A DNA stretch of 24,167 nt, taken from positions 1-24,167 of the IMG/VR virus record IMGVR_UViG_3300032173_000044. One strand, given 5' to 3'. The notes under the pieces are model-generated. The model was not told the origin of the DNA. It searched no databases and saw nothing but the letters and a program-made list of their open reading frames with translations. Source of the stretch: a virus. Both the position numbers and the translations under genes were made by a program. Below are positions 12,147-17,752 of this stretch, piece by piece (positions within the stretch are counted from its first letter, which is position 1; every line of letters starts with the position of its first letter).

Positions 12147-13703
12147 TTATGCTGCTAAGCGTTGCGCTTGTTGTTCTTCCTCGCGCATCATCTTCGCTAA
12201 AAGGCCACACATCAAACTGTTATGCGGTAGGCCTGTGGCAAAATTCCTAGACCAATTACCTGCCTTAACGAACTCTTTATAAGCTGTATAGATATCCTTT
12301 AAACAGATGTACATGCTACGCAATAGCTCACAGACCGCTGCATACTCATCACTATCCTCGTGCACCCAATCACCATCGACAAGGTATAGACTGCCCTTAT
12401 AGTCACCCAGTTCACCATCCAGAATATAAATCCCCCCGTTTGAATTCTCTCCGACTTTGCAAACATCTTCTGAGTGCTGGGTGTTCCCATCAATGTCCGC
12501 CACGGAATCATCTATGTTTATCCACTCATTCCTGCTCTCAGCGTAGGTTAAATCAAATTCGCTAAGGTCTAGGCTGTCCAGATAACAGGTATCGTTACAC
12601 TCAACATAAGTAACACTATCAACGTGTACATACTCTTCGTTCCCTCGGAGGTCTACCACTGCGTACCTGTAGTAGCCGTCTAGGCACGCCTGACACACCA
12701 TCCCGTTATCTTCGACATATGTCATGTTATCTTCGTCTGCATAGTCCCCGCAGTTGCAGCACTGCTCACCTTGGTCGCCCTGAGTTACCCCGTCATAAGT
12801 GTTCCCATCGGTAGTATCAATATCCCCGCCTCTAACGCATAACTCCCAGTAATCCGCAGCTTCGTCCGCATGTAACGCACCGCCGCTTGAACCTATCCCG
12901 CGATCCACATAGGGCATGATGTACCCCGAACCGTTACGATTCTCTATCTTACGCAGACGACATCCAGTGAGTGCCCCAACTTCCGGCTCGATGCCTAACA
13001 GTGCCAGCGCGGGTTCGAGTTTATCCTTGTCCCCGTAGATACGGCTACACTTCCTATTGTTAACTAGGGTTCGAGCCGAGATGTTACCGTCAGCATCTTC
13101 CAACCATGCAATTTGAATATCCCCGTAGGCATACGCCGCCGCTGGGTGCACGTGTCCTTTGTAACTCATCCCCTGCATGCAACTCTCGGTACACCCTTTG
13201 TCAATCACGCGGATAAAGTCTTCCTCAGCCTCAGAGAATTTAACCTCTTGTTCTTTCCCATGATGATAGTTGAACACGTTCGTGATGTGCTTGATTGCCT
13301 CGTTATCAATATCAGGGTTAAGGCGGCGCAGATACCTACCTAGTCCGACCCGCAGCTGCAAGTCACGCTTACCCTTATCCTCGTTCTCCGTGAACGCAAC
13401 CATCGCTTGCTCCGTCCCGCCTTGGGCTACATGCAGGAAGTGTAGATAGGGTACGCCTATGTCGTTGTTATGAATCGCCTGTCGCACAGGCAAGGCTAAG
13501 GGTTCATACGCACCGCTATCCATGCGGAGCTGCTCGCGCCACTTCCAGAATGACTCTTCGTCTACGCCACCCAGCGGCGCGCTTCCGTTTAGGCCTAGTG
13601 CGTAGTCGTTGTATGGTTTGTCTGTATCCTGCACCATCACATCGAGCAGCAGCTCCATTGAATTGATCTTGGAGCTGTAGTGATTTATAGATTCTCTTGG
13701 CAT
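12147..13703 (-). CDS. 518-residue protein with zinc-finger-like cysteines, unknown
   Basis: AAGGAG precedes the ATG. Three parts can be seen. Residues 1-200 are mixed alpha/beta with GLGRYLRRLNPDIDN. Residues about 215-275 hold a conserved-looking block (KCSRIYGDKDKLEPALALLG, then GCRLRKIEN, YIMPYVDRG). Residues 315-430 hold C-C-x-C-G-D-Y and VCQACLDGYY, a C4 zinc knuckle, followed by repeated acidic strands (EYVHVDSVTYVECNDTCYLD, EWINIDDSV). The end is helical. I know this kind of protein only as a phage hypothetical. It shares an operon with the metallopeptidase, suggesting a common process. It has two dyad sites in its leader. Confidence 0.7.
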   Translation of the reverse strand: MPRESINHYSSKINSMELLLDVMVQDTDKPYNDYALGLNGSAPLGGVDEESFWKWREQLRMDSGAYEPLALPVRQAIHNNDIGVPYLHFLHVAQGGTEQAMVAFTENEDKGKRDLQLRVGLGRYLRRLNPDIDNEAIKHITNVFNYHHGKEQEVKFSEAEEDFIRVIDKGCTESCMQGMSYKGHVHPAAAYAYGDIQIAWLEDADGNISARTLVNNRKCSRIYGDKDKLEPALALLGIEPEVGALTGCRLRKIENRNGSGYIMPYVDRGIGSSGGALHADEAADYWELCVRGGDIDTTDGNTYDGVTQGDQGEQCCNCGDYADEDNMTYVEDNGMVCQACLDGYYRYAVVDLRGNEEYVHVDSVTYVECNDTCYLDSLDLSEFDLTYAESRNEWINIDDSVADIDGNTQHSEDVCKVGENSNGGIYILDGELGDYKGSLYLVDGDWVHEDSDEYAAVCELLRSMYICLKDIYTAYKEFVKAGNWSRNFATGLPHNSLMCGLLAKMMREEEQQAQRLAA

Positions 13704-13720
13704 TTTAATTCTCCTTAATA

Positions 13721-13778
13721 TCGTTTCGTGGTTTAGTTCTATACTGCTTCATCTCGTTTCGTGGTTTAGTTCTATACT
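13721..13778 (-). repeat. 25-bp tandem leader repeat (33-bp period) with two dyad variants
   Basis: 13721-13745 and 13754-13778 are identical over 25 bases and begin 33 bp apart, about three helical turns. Each includes GTATAGAACTAAAC (minus strand; 13731-13744 and 13764-13777), a dyad-family variant whose right arm is imperfect. The upstream copy includes the stop codon of the 92-residue gene; the downstream copy ends 17 bases before the 12147-13703 start codon. Confidence 0.75.
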
Positions 13779-14050
13779 TCGTTTAACACCGTTACCATAT
13801 AGCGGTCATTGTCGTAACAGTCCACGAAGTCTCCGGCGGGTACGCCTTCAAGGTCTATAATTTTCGCAATGCTATACAGCGTTACTGATGCAGAGTTAAA
13901 GGTTATCTTCCATCCTGTCGTTTCGCGCACTAGGTCATACTCCAACTTAGTGACGCCTTGATCACCATCACCTGTGATCAGTCGGGTTAGTTTTGTTTCG
14001 ATGCGGCGGGTGCGCGATGCAATGTCTGTCAGCAGTTCGTTTGGGTTCAT
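13772..14050 (-). CDS. 92-residue phage protein, unknown
   Basis: AAAGGAACATC precedes the ATG. A helical N-terminus (ELLTDIASRTRRIETKLTRLI) is followed by a beta-rich part (KLEYDLVRETTGWKITFNSA, then VPAGDFVDCYDNDRYMVTVL). No family recognised. Its leader contains an exact dyad, and a good promoter lies at 14119-14147. Confidence 0.7.
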   Translation of the reverse strand: MNPNELLTDIASRTRRIETKLTRLITGDGDQGVTKLEYDLVRETTGWKITFNSASVTLYSIAKIIDLEGVPAGDFVDCYDNDRYMVTVLNEV

Positions 14051-14071
14051 GATGTTCCTTTCATATTTTAC

Positions 14072-14085
14072 GTCTAGTTCTAGAC
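14072..14085 (-). promoter_or_regulatory. Dyad-family site, exact copy in a 5' leader
   Basis: GTCTAGAACTAGAC between the 14119-14147 promoter and the ribosome site of the 92-residue gene, 21 bases before its ATG. Confidence 0.7.
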
Positions 14086-14118
14086 CGCTTGGTGTTCTTT
14101 GTTTCTCAACGGTGTGGC

Positions 14119-14147
14119 ATTATGGCATAAATACCTAAGCAAATCAA
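14119..14147 (-). promoter_or_regulatory. Leftward sigma70-like promoter
   Basis: Minus strand TTGATT, 17 bases, CATAAT (4/6 and 5/6). Transcription should start near 14112, giving a leader of about 60 bases that holds the dyad at 14072. Confidence 0.65.
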
Positions 14148-14154
14148 CCCCTTG

Positions 14155-14292
14155 TCAGTTCTTAACCCATATCACCTCAATCCGCCCATCCGGTAGGCAC
14201 TCTTTGCACGCGAGGGTAAAACCCAGTTTGCGCATTGTATAAGCCCCACGCTCAAAGAGGTACGCACTACTATAGGTCAGGGTTCTTCTCAT
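14155..14292 (-). CDS. 45-residue basic protein
   Basis: ATG at 14292 overlaps the TGA of the upstream mini-gene (ATGA) and GGAG lies shortly before. The peptide begins MRRTLTYSSAYLFERGAYTM and ends with a strand EVIWVKN; two cysteines occur at ACKEC. The open frame extends upstream to 14631, but that extension runs back through the promoter at 14477 and is not coding. Confidence 0.6.
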   Translation of the reverse strand: MRRTLTYSSAYLFERGAYTMRKLGFTLACKECLPDGRIEVIWVKN

Positions 14293-14396
14293 GGCAGCTC
14301 CTTTAAGGCTCGTAGCTCCTGTACGGTGAGCTTCAGATACTTGATTATCGTCATCGTTGCCACGATGCGCCCAGCGTTGTTCTTTATCGTTTTCAT
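14289..14396 (-). CDS. 35-residue first gene of the leftward operon
   Basis: ATG at 14396, with AAAGGA eight bases before. The peptide starts MKTIKNNAGRIVATMTIIKY and continues LKLTVQELRALKELP, a basic helical peptide. It is the first ORF behind the strongest promoter in the window and is coupled to the next gene by ATGA. Too short to classify. Confidence 0.55.
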   Translation of the reverse strand: MKTIKNNAGRIVATMTIIKYLKLTVQELRALKELP

Positions 14397-14409
14397 TTTG
14401 TGTCCTTTC

Positions 14410-14423
14410 GTATAGTTCTATAC
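14410..14423 (-). promoter_or_regulatory. Dyad-family site, symmetrically changed copy in a 5' leader
   Basis: GTATAGAACTATAC, in which the third base of each arm has changed together (C-G to A-T), so the 5- or 6-bp dyad stays perfect. It lies directly against the AAAGGA ribosome site of the gene at 14289 and downstream of the 14477-14505 promoter. Confidence 0.75.
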
Positions 14424-14476
14424 TGTTAAGGCAGTTTGAAAGTGTTCTTTTGCCCCTTTTTTCAGGATAGGGATAT

Positions 14477-14505
14477 ATTGTAGCATATAATGACCTTGTT
14501 GTCAA
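14477..14505 (-). promoter_or_regulatory. Strong leftward promoter (candidate early promoter)
   Basis: Minus strand TTGACA, 17 bases, TACAAT: a perfect -35 and a 5-of-6 -10 at ideal spacing, the best sigma70 match in the window. It would transcribe leftward into the long replication arm. The spacer contains AACAAGGTCATT (minus strand), also found at 15036-15047 on the plus strand. A plus-strand TATAAT at 14486-14491 overlaps it, suggesting back-to-back promoters. Confidence 0.85.
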
Positions 14506-14518
14506 TAGGGGGTCAATC

Positions 14519-14626
14519 GTGAATGATGCAAAGGGTGTTTTACGAAGGCAATGGGCGGAGAGGGGTGAGGTTCTTAACGTGCTAGGAATTTCCGGTTTAA
14601 AAACCGTGAGAAACGCATTAAGGTAA
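14519..14626 (+). CDS. 35-codon rightward ORF, HTH-like peptide
   Basis: GTG at 14519 has AGGGGG six bases upstream, and a plus-strand TATAAT lies at 14486-14491 but without a good -35. The peptide starts MNDAKGVLRRQWAERGEVLN and ends VLGISGLKTVRNALR. The LGISxxxTVRNAL pattern is like the second and third helices of a helix-turn-helix. Its position opposite the strongest early promoter is that of a Cro- or repressor-like gene. It is very short and could be chance. Confidence 0.4.
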   Translation: MNDAKGVLRRQWAERGEVLNVLGISGLKTVRNALR

Positions 14627-15030
14627 AGCATTAAAAATCATGGACATAGGGGTAAAGGTGGGGGAGGGGGTTGTTTAGGTGGAACAAATGGGGAACGCCC
14701 GCTGGGTATAGGAAAGATTGTGCGAGAGTTGCATCTGTGCTGTTTTTTCAAACATATATGGGAGTTCCTACGAAAAAGAGCGCACCAGCACGACCGAAAA
14801 AGAAAAGACATCTCTCTGTCTATATATATATAAATTTAATTAAATATAATAAAGAATACACACCACACCCATTGCAGCCGTGCGGGTTCTTCGGTTTGCT
14901 CCACCCTCACAACCCCCGCAACTTAAAAAGTCTAACAATGCCTTCCGGCTAGCCCCTCCAAACCCATGCTCCCTATGGTTGCAAGCCTCTGTTCCACCTC
15001 AATGTTCCTTTCTCAATTTTGACGGTGTTA
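14627..15030. other. Gene-poor region with AT-rich block inside an inverted repeat
   Basis: No convincing gene. A G-rich tract (14655-14672) is followed by AGGTGGAACA at 14677-14686, and its exact reverse complement TGTTCCACCT is at 14990-14999. Between them lies an AT-rich block at 14820-14857 (alternating TA then TAAATTTAATTAAATATAAT). GTGGAACA recurs at 15032-15039. Such an arrangement of short sites around an easily melted block is compatible with a replication origin or a repressor-controlled switch. An open frame at 14671-14952 crosses it but has no ribosome site and biased content. Confidence 0.4.
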
Positions 15031-15031
15031 T

Positions 15032-15058
15032 GTGGAACAAGGTCATTTGTGGTATGCT
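15032..15058 (+). promoter_or_regulatory. Candidate rightward promoter and operator
   Basis: An extended -10, TGG-TATGCT (15050-15058), without a recognisable -35. Upstream are GTGGAACA (15032-15039) and AACAAGGTCATT (15036-15047), the 12-mer that also occurs on the other strand in the spacer of the leftward promoter at 14477. It would serve the gene starting at 15085. Confidence 0.45.
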
Positions 15059-15084
15059 GGACGCTTCAAAACTTGGAGAACATC

Positions 15085-15795
15085 ATGGCTACTCACTACG
15101 GAATTGAAGAGAAAATTAAGAGCGCACACACCCGATACTTGGATATGCAAGCCGCCTACAACCACATGCCTGAATCGCGGAGCGTGGCTAAGTCGCTGCA
15201 AGATGCCTACAATCGGTTGGATACGCTCATACAGGCCTACAACAACCCCGACACCCCTAAGAAGGCCTGCGCGGTGTGCAACACCCTTCGATTTGAACGC
15301 TATGACTATGTGCGGAGAGGTCGTGTTCGGTCTGATGTGTGTGTACGGTGCGAGGGTAATCTGTATGCGAAGCGCTACATGCAAGCGAAACGTGAGAGTA
15401 AGAAGCAGCTGGAGAGTGCCATAAGCTCGTCAGGAGGCCGCCTAAGCCATTTAAAACGTGCTCAGGTACGTGTGGCCTTGCTCGCGGACTACAAAGCGGC
15501 TACAGCGGCTCTGAGGCGGCGTATCAAGCTCCTTATGGGGAAACAGGATGGCTACACACTTATGGCAGCGCAGGGTATTGCCTACAACAGTCGAACACTG
15601 GTTCGGGTGAGTAACAATCTGCTCGTAGCTAAGGCTCAGATGGGGTTGATTGATTCATTGTTGAAAGACCAGTTGGCGGACGTGGAGAACGGGGTTATGC
15701 CTAGCGACATCAACGACCTGATCAAAGCAAATAAAATCCTCCTGAGTATGGCAGAGGAAGTGCGAGGGGCTACCGGTCGTCTAGAACTAGACTGA
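15085..15795 (+). CDS. 236-residue protein with a C4 zinc site, isolated rightward gene
   Basis: ATG at 15085 (MATHYGIEEK) has GGAG six bases before; the longer open frame from 15019 covers the promoter region and is rejected. After a helical N-terminus comes a four-cysteine module CAVC (62, 65) and CVRC (86, 89), separated by 20 basic residues, likely a zinc ribbon. The rest is mostly helical and basic, ending GRLELD. It stands alone on this strand between two leftward operons, with a promoter sharing a 12-mer with the early leftward promoter. A regulator is a reasonable guess, but no family is recognised. The last codons hold an exact dyad. Confidence 0.75.
   Translation: MATHYGIEEKIKSAHTRYLDMQAAYNHMPESRSVAKSLQDAYNRLDTLIQAYNNPDTPKKACAVCNTLRFERYDYVRRGRVRSDVCVRCEGNLYAKRYMQAKRESKKQLESAISSSGGRLSHLKRAQVRVALLADYKAATAALRRRIKLLMGKQDGYTLMAAQGIAYNSRTLVRVSNNLLVAKAQMGLIDSLLKDQLADVENGVMPSDINDLIKANKILLSMAEEVRGATGRLELD
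15779..15792 (+). promoter_or_regulatory. Dyad-family site, exact copy at a gene end
   Basis: GTCTAGAACTAGAC on the plus strand, sense to the 15085 gene, immediately before its TGA. Confidence 0.6.
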
Positions 15796-15860
15796 CGACT
15801 ATGCGCGGACGACTATGGACTTTCATGACTGATGCGAGTTTCCGCTGGGGGTGTGGTTTG

Positions 15861-15874
15861 GTCTAGAACTAGAC
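15861..15874 (+). promoter_or_regulatory. Dyad-family site, exact intergenic copy
   Basis: GTCTAGAACTAGAC on the plus strand, 65 bases past the end of the 15085 gene and just before the twin leftward terminators. Non-coding, so no amino-acid constraint explains it. Confidence 0.7.
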
Positions 15875-15877
15875 GAG

Positions 15878-15902
15878 AAAAACCCCGCTGGCTAGGCGGG
15901 GT
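15878..15902 (-). terminator. Intrinsic terminator, second of a pair
   Basis: Reading leftward: ACCCCGC, seven-base loop, GCGGGGT then TTTTT. It backs up the similar terminator at 15919-15945 for the operon starting at 16788. Confidence 0.8.
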
Positions 15903-15918
15903 AAGAAAATGAGGGCGT

Positions 15919-15945
15919 AAAAAAGCCCCGCTGGTTAGGCGGGGC
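15919..15945 (-). terminator. Intrinsic terminator, first of a pair
   Basis: Reading leftward: GCCCCGC, seven-base loop, GCGGGGC then six T. It lies 15 bases beyond the stop of the 58-residue gene. Stem and loop are nearly identical to the next terminator, so one is likely a duplicate of the other with C-G to A-T changes at the base. Confidence 0.88.
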
Positions 15946-15959
15946 AGTAGGGTTGTGGA

Positions 15960-16136
15960 CTAGTAGGCGGCATTTTCTATCTGATACACCTCGGCCAGTG
16001 TCGCGCCGCGATGATGTAGGGAGTTTTCTGCCACCACGATGTCATGCAAGCTCACACCCTGCGGTAGGGTAAAATCTAACATATCGGTAAAGTCTAGGTC
16101 ATACAGTGTTGCGAAGTCTTCTAAAGTTTGGCTCAT
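15960..16136 (-). CDS. 58-residue acidic protein, unknown
   Basis: ATG at 16136 with AGGAG nine bases before. It begins MSQTLEDFATLYDLDFTDML and continues LPQGVSLHDIVVAENSLHHR, an acidic alpha/beta peptide. It is the last gene of the short leftward operon, behind a UUCG hairpin. No family recognised. Confidence 0.7.
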   Translation of the reverse strand: MSQTLEDFATLYDLDFTDMLDFTLPQGVSLHDIVVAENSLHHRGATLAEVYQIENAAY

Positions 16137-16158
16137 GATATATAACTCCTTTGGTTAT

Positions 16159-16174
16159 GCGCCCCGAAGGGCGC
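16159..16174 (-). other. GCGCCC-UUCG-GGGCGC hairpin between genes
   Basis: In leftward mRNA this forms a 6-bp stem closed by C(UUCG)G, an exceptionally stable tetraloop. No T run follows, so it is more likely an mRNA stabiliser or partial terminator than a full terminator. Confidence 0.7.
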
Positions 16175-16175
16175 G

Positions 16176-16189
16176 GTCTACTTCTAGAC
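16176..16189 (-). promoter_or_regulatory. Dyad-family site, loop variant (GTCTAGAAGTAGAC)
   Basis: Both outer arms are intact; only the loop-side base differs. It begins at the stop codon of the 199-residue gene and directly precedes the UUCG hairpin. Confidence 0.6.
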
Positions 16190-16788
16190 TACTTGGCTGA
16201 AAGACCGGCTTTGATTGCCTTCGCTTGTGCGGCGGTGATTGCACCTTTGTCTAACATTTGAGCGGTATATTCAGCGAGGAAGGCCGAAACTGCAAACTTT
16301 GACGCCTTTGTTGCCTCGGCTGTTACCTTGTCCGCGTCTGTTTCTTTTGCTTCGCCCACTTTAACCTCAACCACAATTAGCCCGCATTTTTTCGCAGCGG
16401 TATGGATTAGGTCGATATTTACGGCTGTTTTACGTTCGGCATTTTCAATAACGAGATTTACGGCGGCGGTCAGCTTAGCGGCTTTTTTCGCATCTAGCGC
16501 GATGGCTTTAACTACAGCTGACAGCTTGTTGAGAGTTTGCCATCCTTTCGCGGTGCGGTGTCCTAGAATCTTTGTCGCGCTGAATTCGGGGATCAACACT
16601 CCGTTTGCTACTTGCAAGGCTAAAAGGTTTTGTTGCGCGTCATTTATCGCCTTTGCTTTAACGATGAGGGCGACATCCAGAGCCTTCGCGGGTATCTCAA
16701 CCTTGTTTAATGTTCGGGTAGTAACGCCGTCCACTTTAGTAAATACGACGTTAACAAGGGCTTCAATAGAATTGTTATAAGTGTTCAT
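16189..16788 (-). CDS. 199-residue alanine/lysine-rich protein, unknown
   Basis: AAAAGGAAACACC precedes the ATG, and a good promoter lies at 16837-16864. The protein is mostly helical and rich in Ala, Lys and Val, with no cysteine cluster or membrane segment; it starts MNTYNNSIEALVNVVFTKVD and ends ITAAQAKAIKAGLSAK. The separate strong promoter, twin terminators and stable hairpin suggest high expression. A DNA-associated or abundant early protein is possible, but nothing identifies it. Confidence 0.75.
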   Translation of the reverse strand: MNTYNNSIEALVNVVFTKVDGVTTRTLNKVEIPAKALDVALIVKAKAINDAQQNLLALQVANGVLIPEFSATKILGHRTAKGWQTLNKLSAVVKAIALDAKKAAKLTAAVNLVIENAERKTAVNIDLIHTAAKKCGLIVVEVKVGEAKETDADKVTAEATKASKFAVSAFLAEYTAQMLDKGAITAAQAKAIKAGLSAK

Positions 16789-16836
16789 GGTGTTTCCTTT
16801 TCTTAGGTTAGCCCGCTTTGATTAGCGAGTGTTGCC

Positions 16837-16864
16837 ATTATACCTTAACGAATAGAAATAGCAA
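16837..16864 (-). promoter_or_regulatory. Leftward promoter with perfect -10
   Basis: Minus strand TTGCTA, 16 bases, TATAAT (4/6 and 6/6), giving a leader of about 40 bases for the gene at 16189-16788. Confidence 0.75.
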
Positions 16865-16869
16865 GCGCA

Positions 16870-16883
16870 GTCTAGAACTAGAC
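16870..16883 (+). promoter_or_regulatory. Dyad-family site, exact copy between divergent promoters
   Basis: GTCTAGAACTAGAC on the plus strand, six bases upstream of the leftward -35. Non-coding. Its position would allow a bound protein to affect the leftward promoter. It is the only copy not clearly inside a predicted transcript. Confidence 0.65.
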
Positions 16884-16947
16884 CGATTATTTCCTAACAA
16901 TAAGATGAACCGCGCGTTCTCTATATACTGTATATGTGCGAGGCGTG

Positions 16948-16977
16948 AGGGGTACGGTGGGGGCATCACCCCTTTTT
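16948..16977 (+). terminator. Candidate rightward terminator
   Basis: AGGGGT, a 14-base loop and ACCCCT followed by TTTTT. An inner stem GGTG/CACC is an alternative fold. It would block rightward transcripts entering the head genes from upstream. The T run overlaps the -35 of the next promoter. Confidence 0.5.
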
Positions 16978-17004
16978 GACGATTCACTGGGACTCCTCTA
17001 TACA
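16976..17004 (+). promoter_or_regulatory. Candidate rightward promoter for the packaging/head arm
   Basis: TTGACG, 17 bases, TATACA (5/6 and 4/6). It is 150 bases ahead of the terminase small subunit. The rest of the gap (17005-17158) is AT-rich with a GATTCACTG repeat (16981 and 17081 regions); the AT run at 17092-17117 could hold another promoter. Confidence 0.55.
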
Positions 17005-17158
17005 CTGAGTTTTTCACACTCTCCACAAATTTTAAAACAATAGCCCTACAGATGACCCAAGTATATACCCCTCCCAAAAAGATTCACTGTCAAAAATAAA
17101 ATTTTTATAAAAATCCAAAAAGTGTTACCATGCGGCCTCCTCGCACAGCGAAGCGCCC

Positions 17159-17752
17159 ATGAACGAAGAACTACCACCGGGGTTTACCCCGAAGTTGGAA
17201 CGAGTAAAAGAGGATGTGATACACAGACCTGCGGACGATGCTGAGCAGGCCCGCGCCTTGGCACGCTCTATGGCACTACTGGGCAATCACGGTTTACAGA
17301 TGAAGCTCTCCGAGGGAGAAGCTTTTAATGCACGAGATGCGTTCACCGGTGTGCTACCACTAAAGAATACTCCCCCTGCAGCTATAGCAAAGCTAGGATT
17401 ACTCCTCGACGAGTATGACCACACCCTAGTTAAAGACGCTGCACAGATAAGGACGTTCGTGACGAACCGTCTGATTGAGGAGTCAAACGACAAGAACCCA
17501 CAGATCAGGATGAAAGCCCTAGAACTCTTAGGTAAGATTGGCGACGTTGGCTTATTTACCGAGAAGACCGAGGTGACAATACACCATCAAGCGACGCATA
17601 CTATTGAGGCCAAGCTCAGGGAGAAGCTCACCATCCTCATGGATGTAGAAGATGCTCAGGTGCTGCCTGCTAAAGGGAAAGTTATCGGTGCCTCAGATGC
17701 GCATGCGGCAGGTGACATCGACCCAATGAAGTTACTCAAAGACCTAGAATGA
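17159..17752 (+). CDS. terS: Terminase small subunit (DNA maturase-like)
   Basis: 197 residues, directly before and overlapping the large terminase gene (ATGA). Apparently helical N-terminal and central parts (DDAEQARALARSMALLGNHG, then AIAKLGLLLDEYDHTLVKDA) and a region with NPQIRMKALELLGKIGDVGLF, the helical pattern seen in small terminases of podovirus-like phages. Its role would be to recognise phage DNA and start packaging. The ATG has no strong ribosome site (only AGCGAAG), unlike most genes here. Identification rests on position and helical pattern more than on a signature motif. Confidence 0.8.
   Translation: MNEELPPGFTPKLERVKEDVIHRPADDAEQARALARSMALLGNHGLQMKLSEGEAFNARDAFTGVLPLKNTPPAAIAKLGLLLDEYDHTLVKDAAQIRTFVTNRLIEESNDKNPQIRMKALELLGKIGDVGLFTEKTEVTIHHQATHTIEAKLREKLTILMDVEDAQVLPAKGKVIGASDAHAAGDIDPMKLLKDLE

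Noticed and set aside
14293-14631. Upstream part of the 158-codon ORF ending at 14155
   Set aside because: It runs across the consensus promoter at 14477-14505 and the leader dyad. The ATG at 14292, coupled to a preceding mini-gene, is the better start.
14671-14952. 93-codon rightward ORF through the AT-rich block
   Set aside because: No ribosome site, a TTG start, residue use following the AT run and C-rich stretch. Treated as non-coding.
15043-15384. 113-codon minus-strand ORF
   Set aside because: It lies opposite the better-supported gene at 15085, with no ribosome site or recognisable content.
10424-16883. TCTAGAACTAG resembling a cloning-vector polylinker
   Set aside because: Only the core matches by chance; the copies are scattered, followed by AC and not by vector sequence, and have natural variants.
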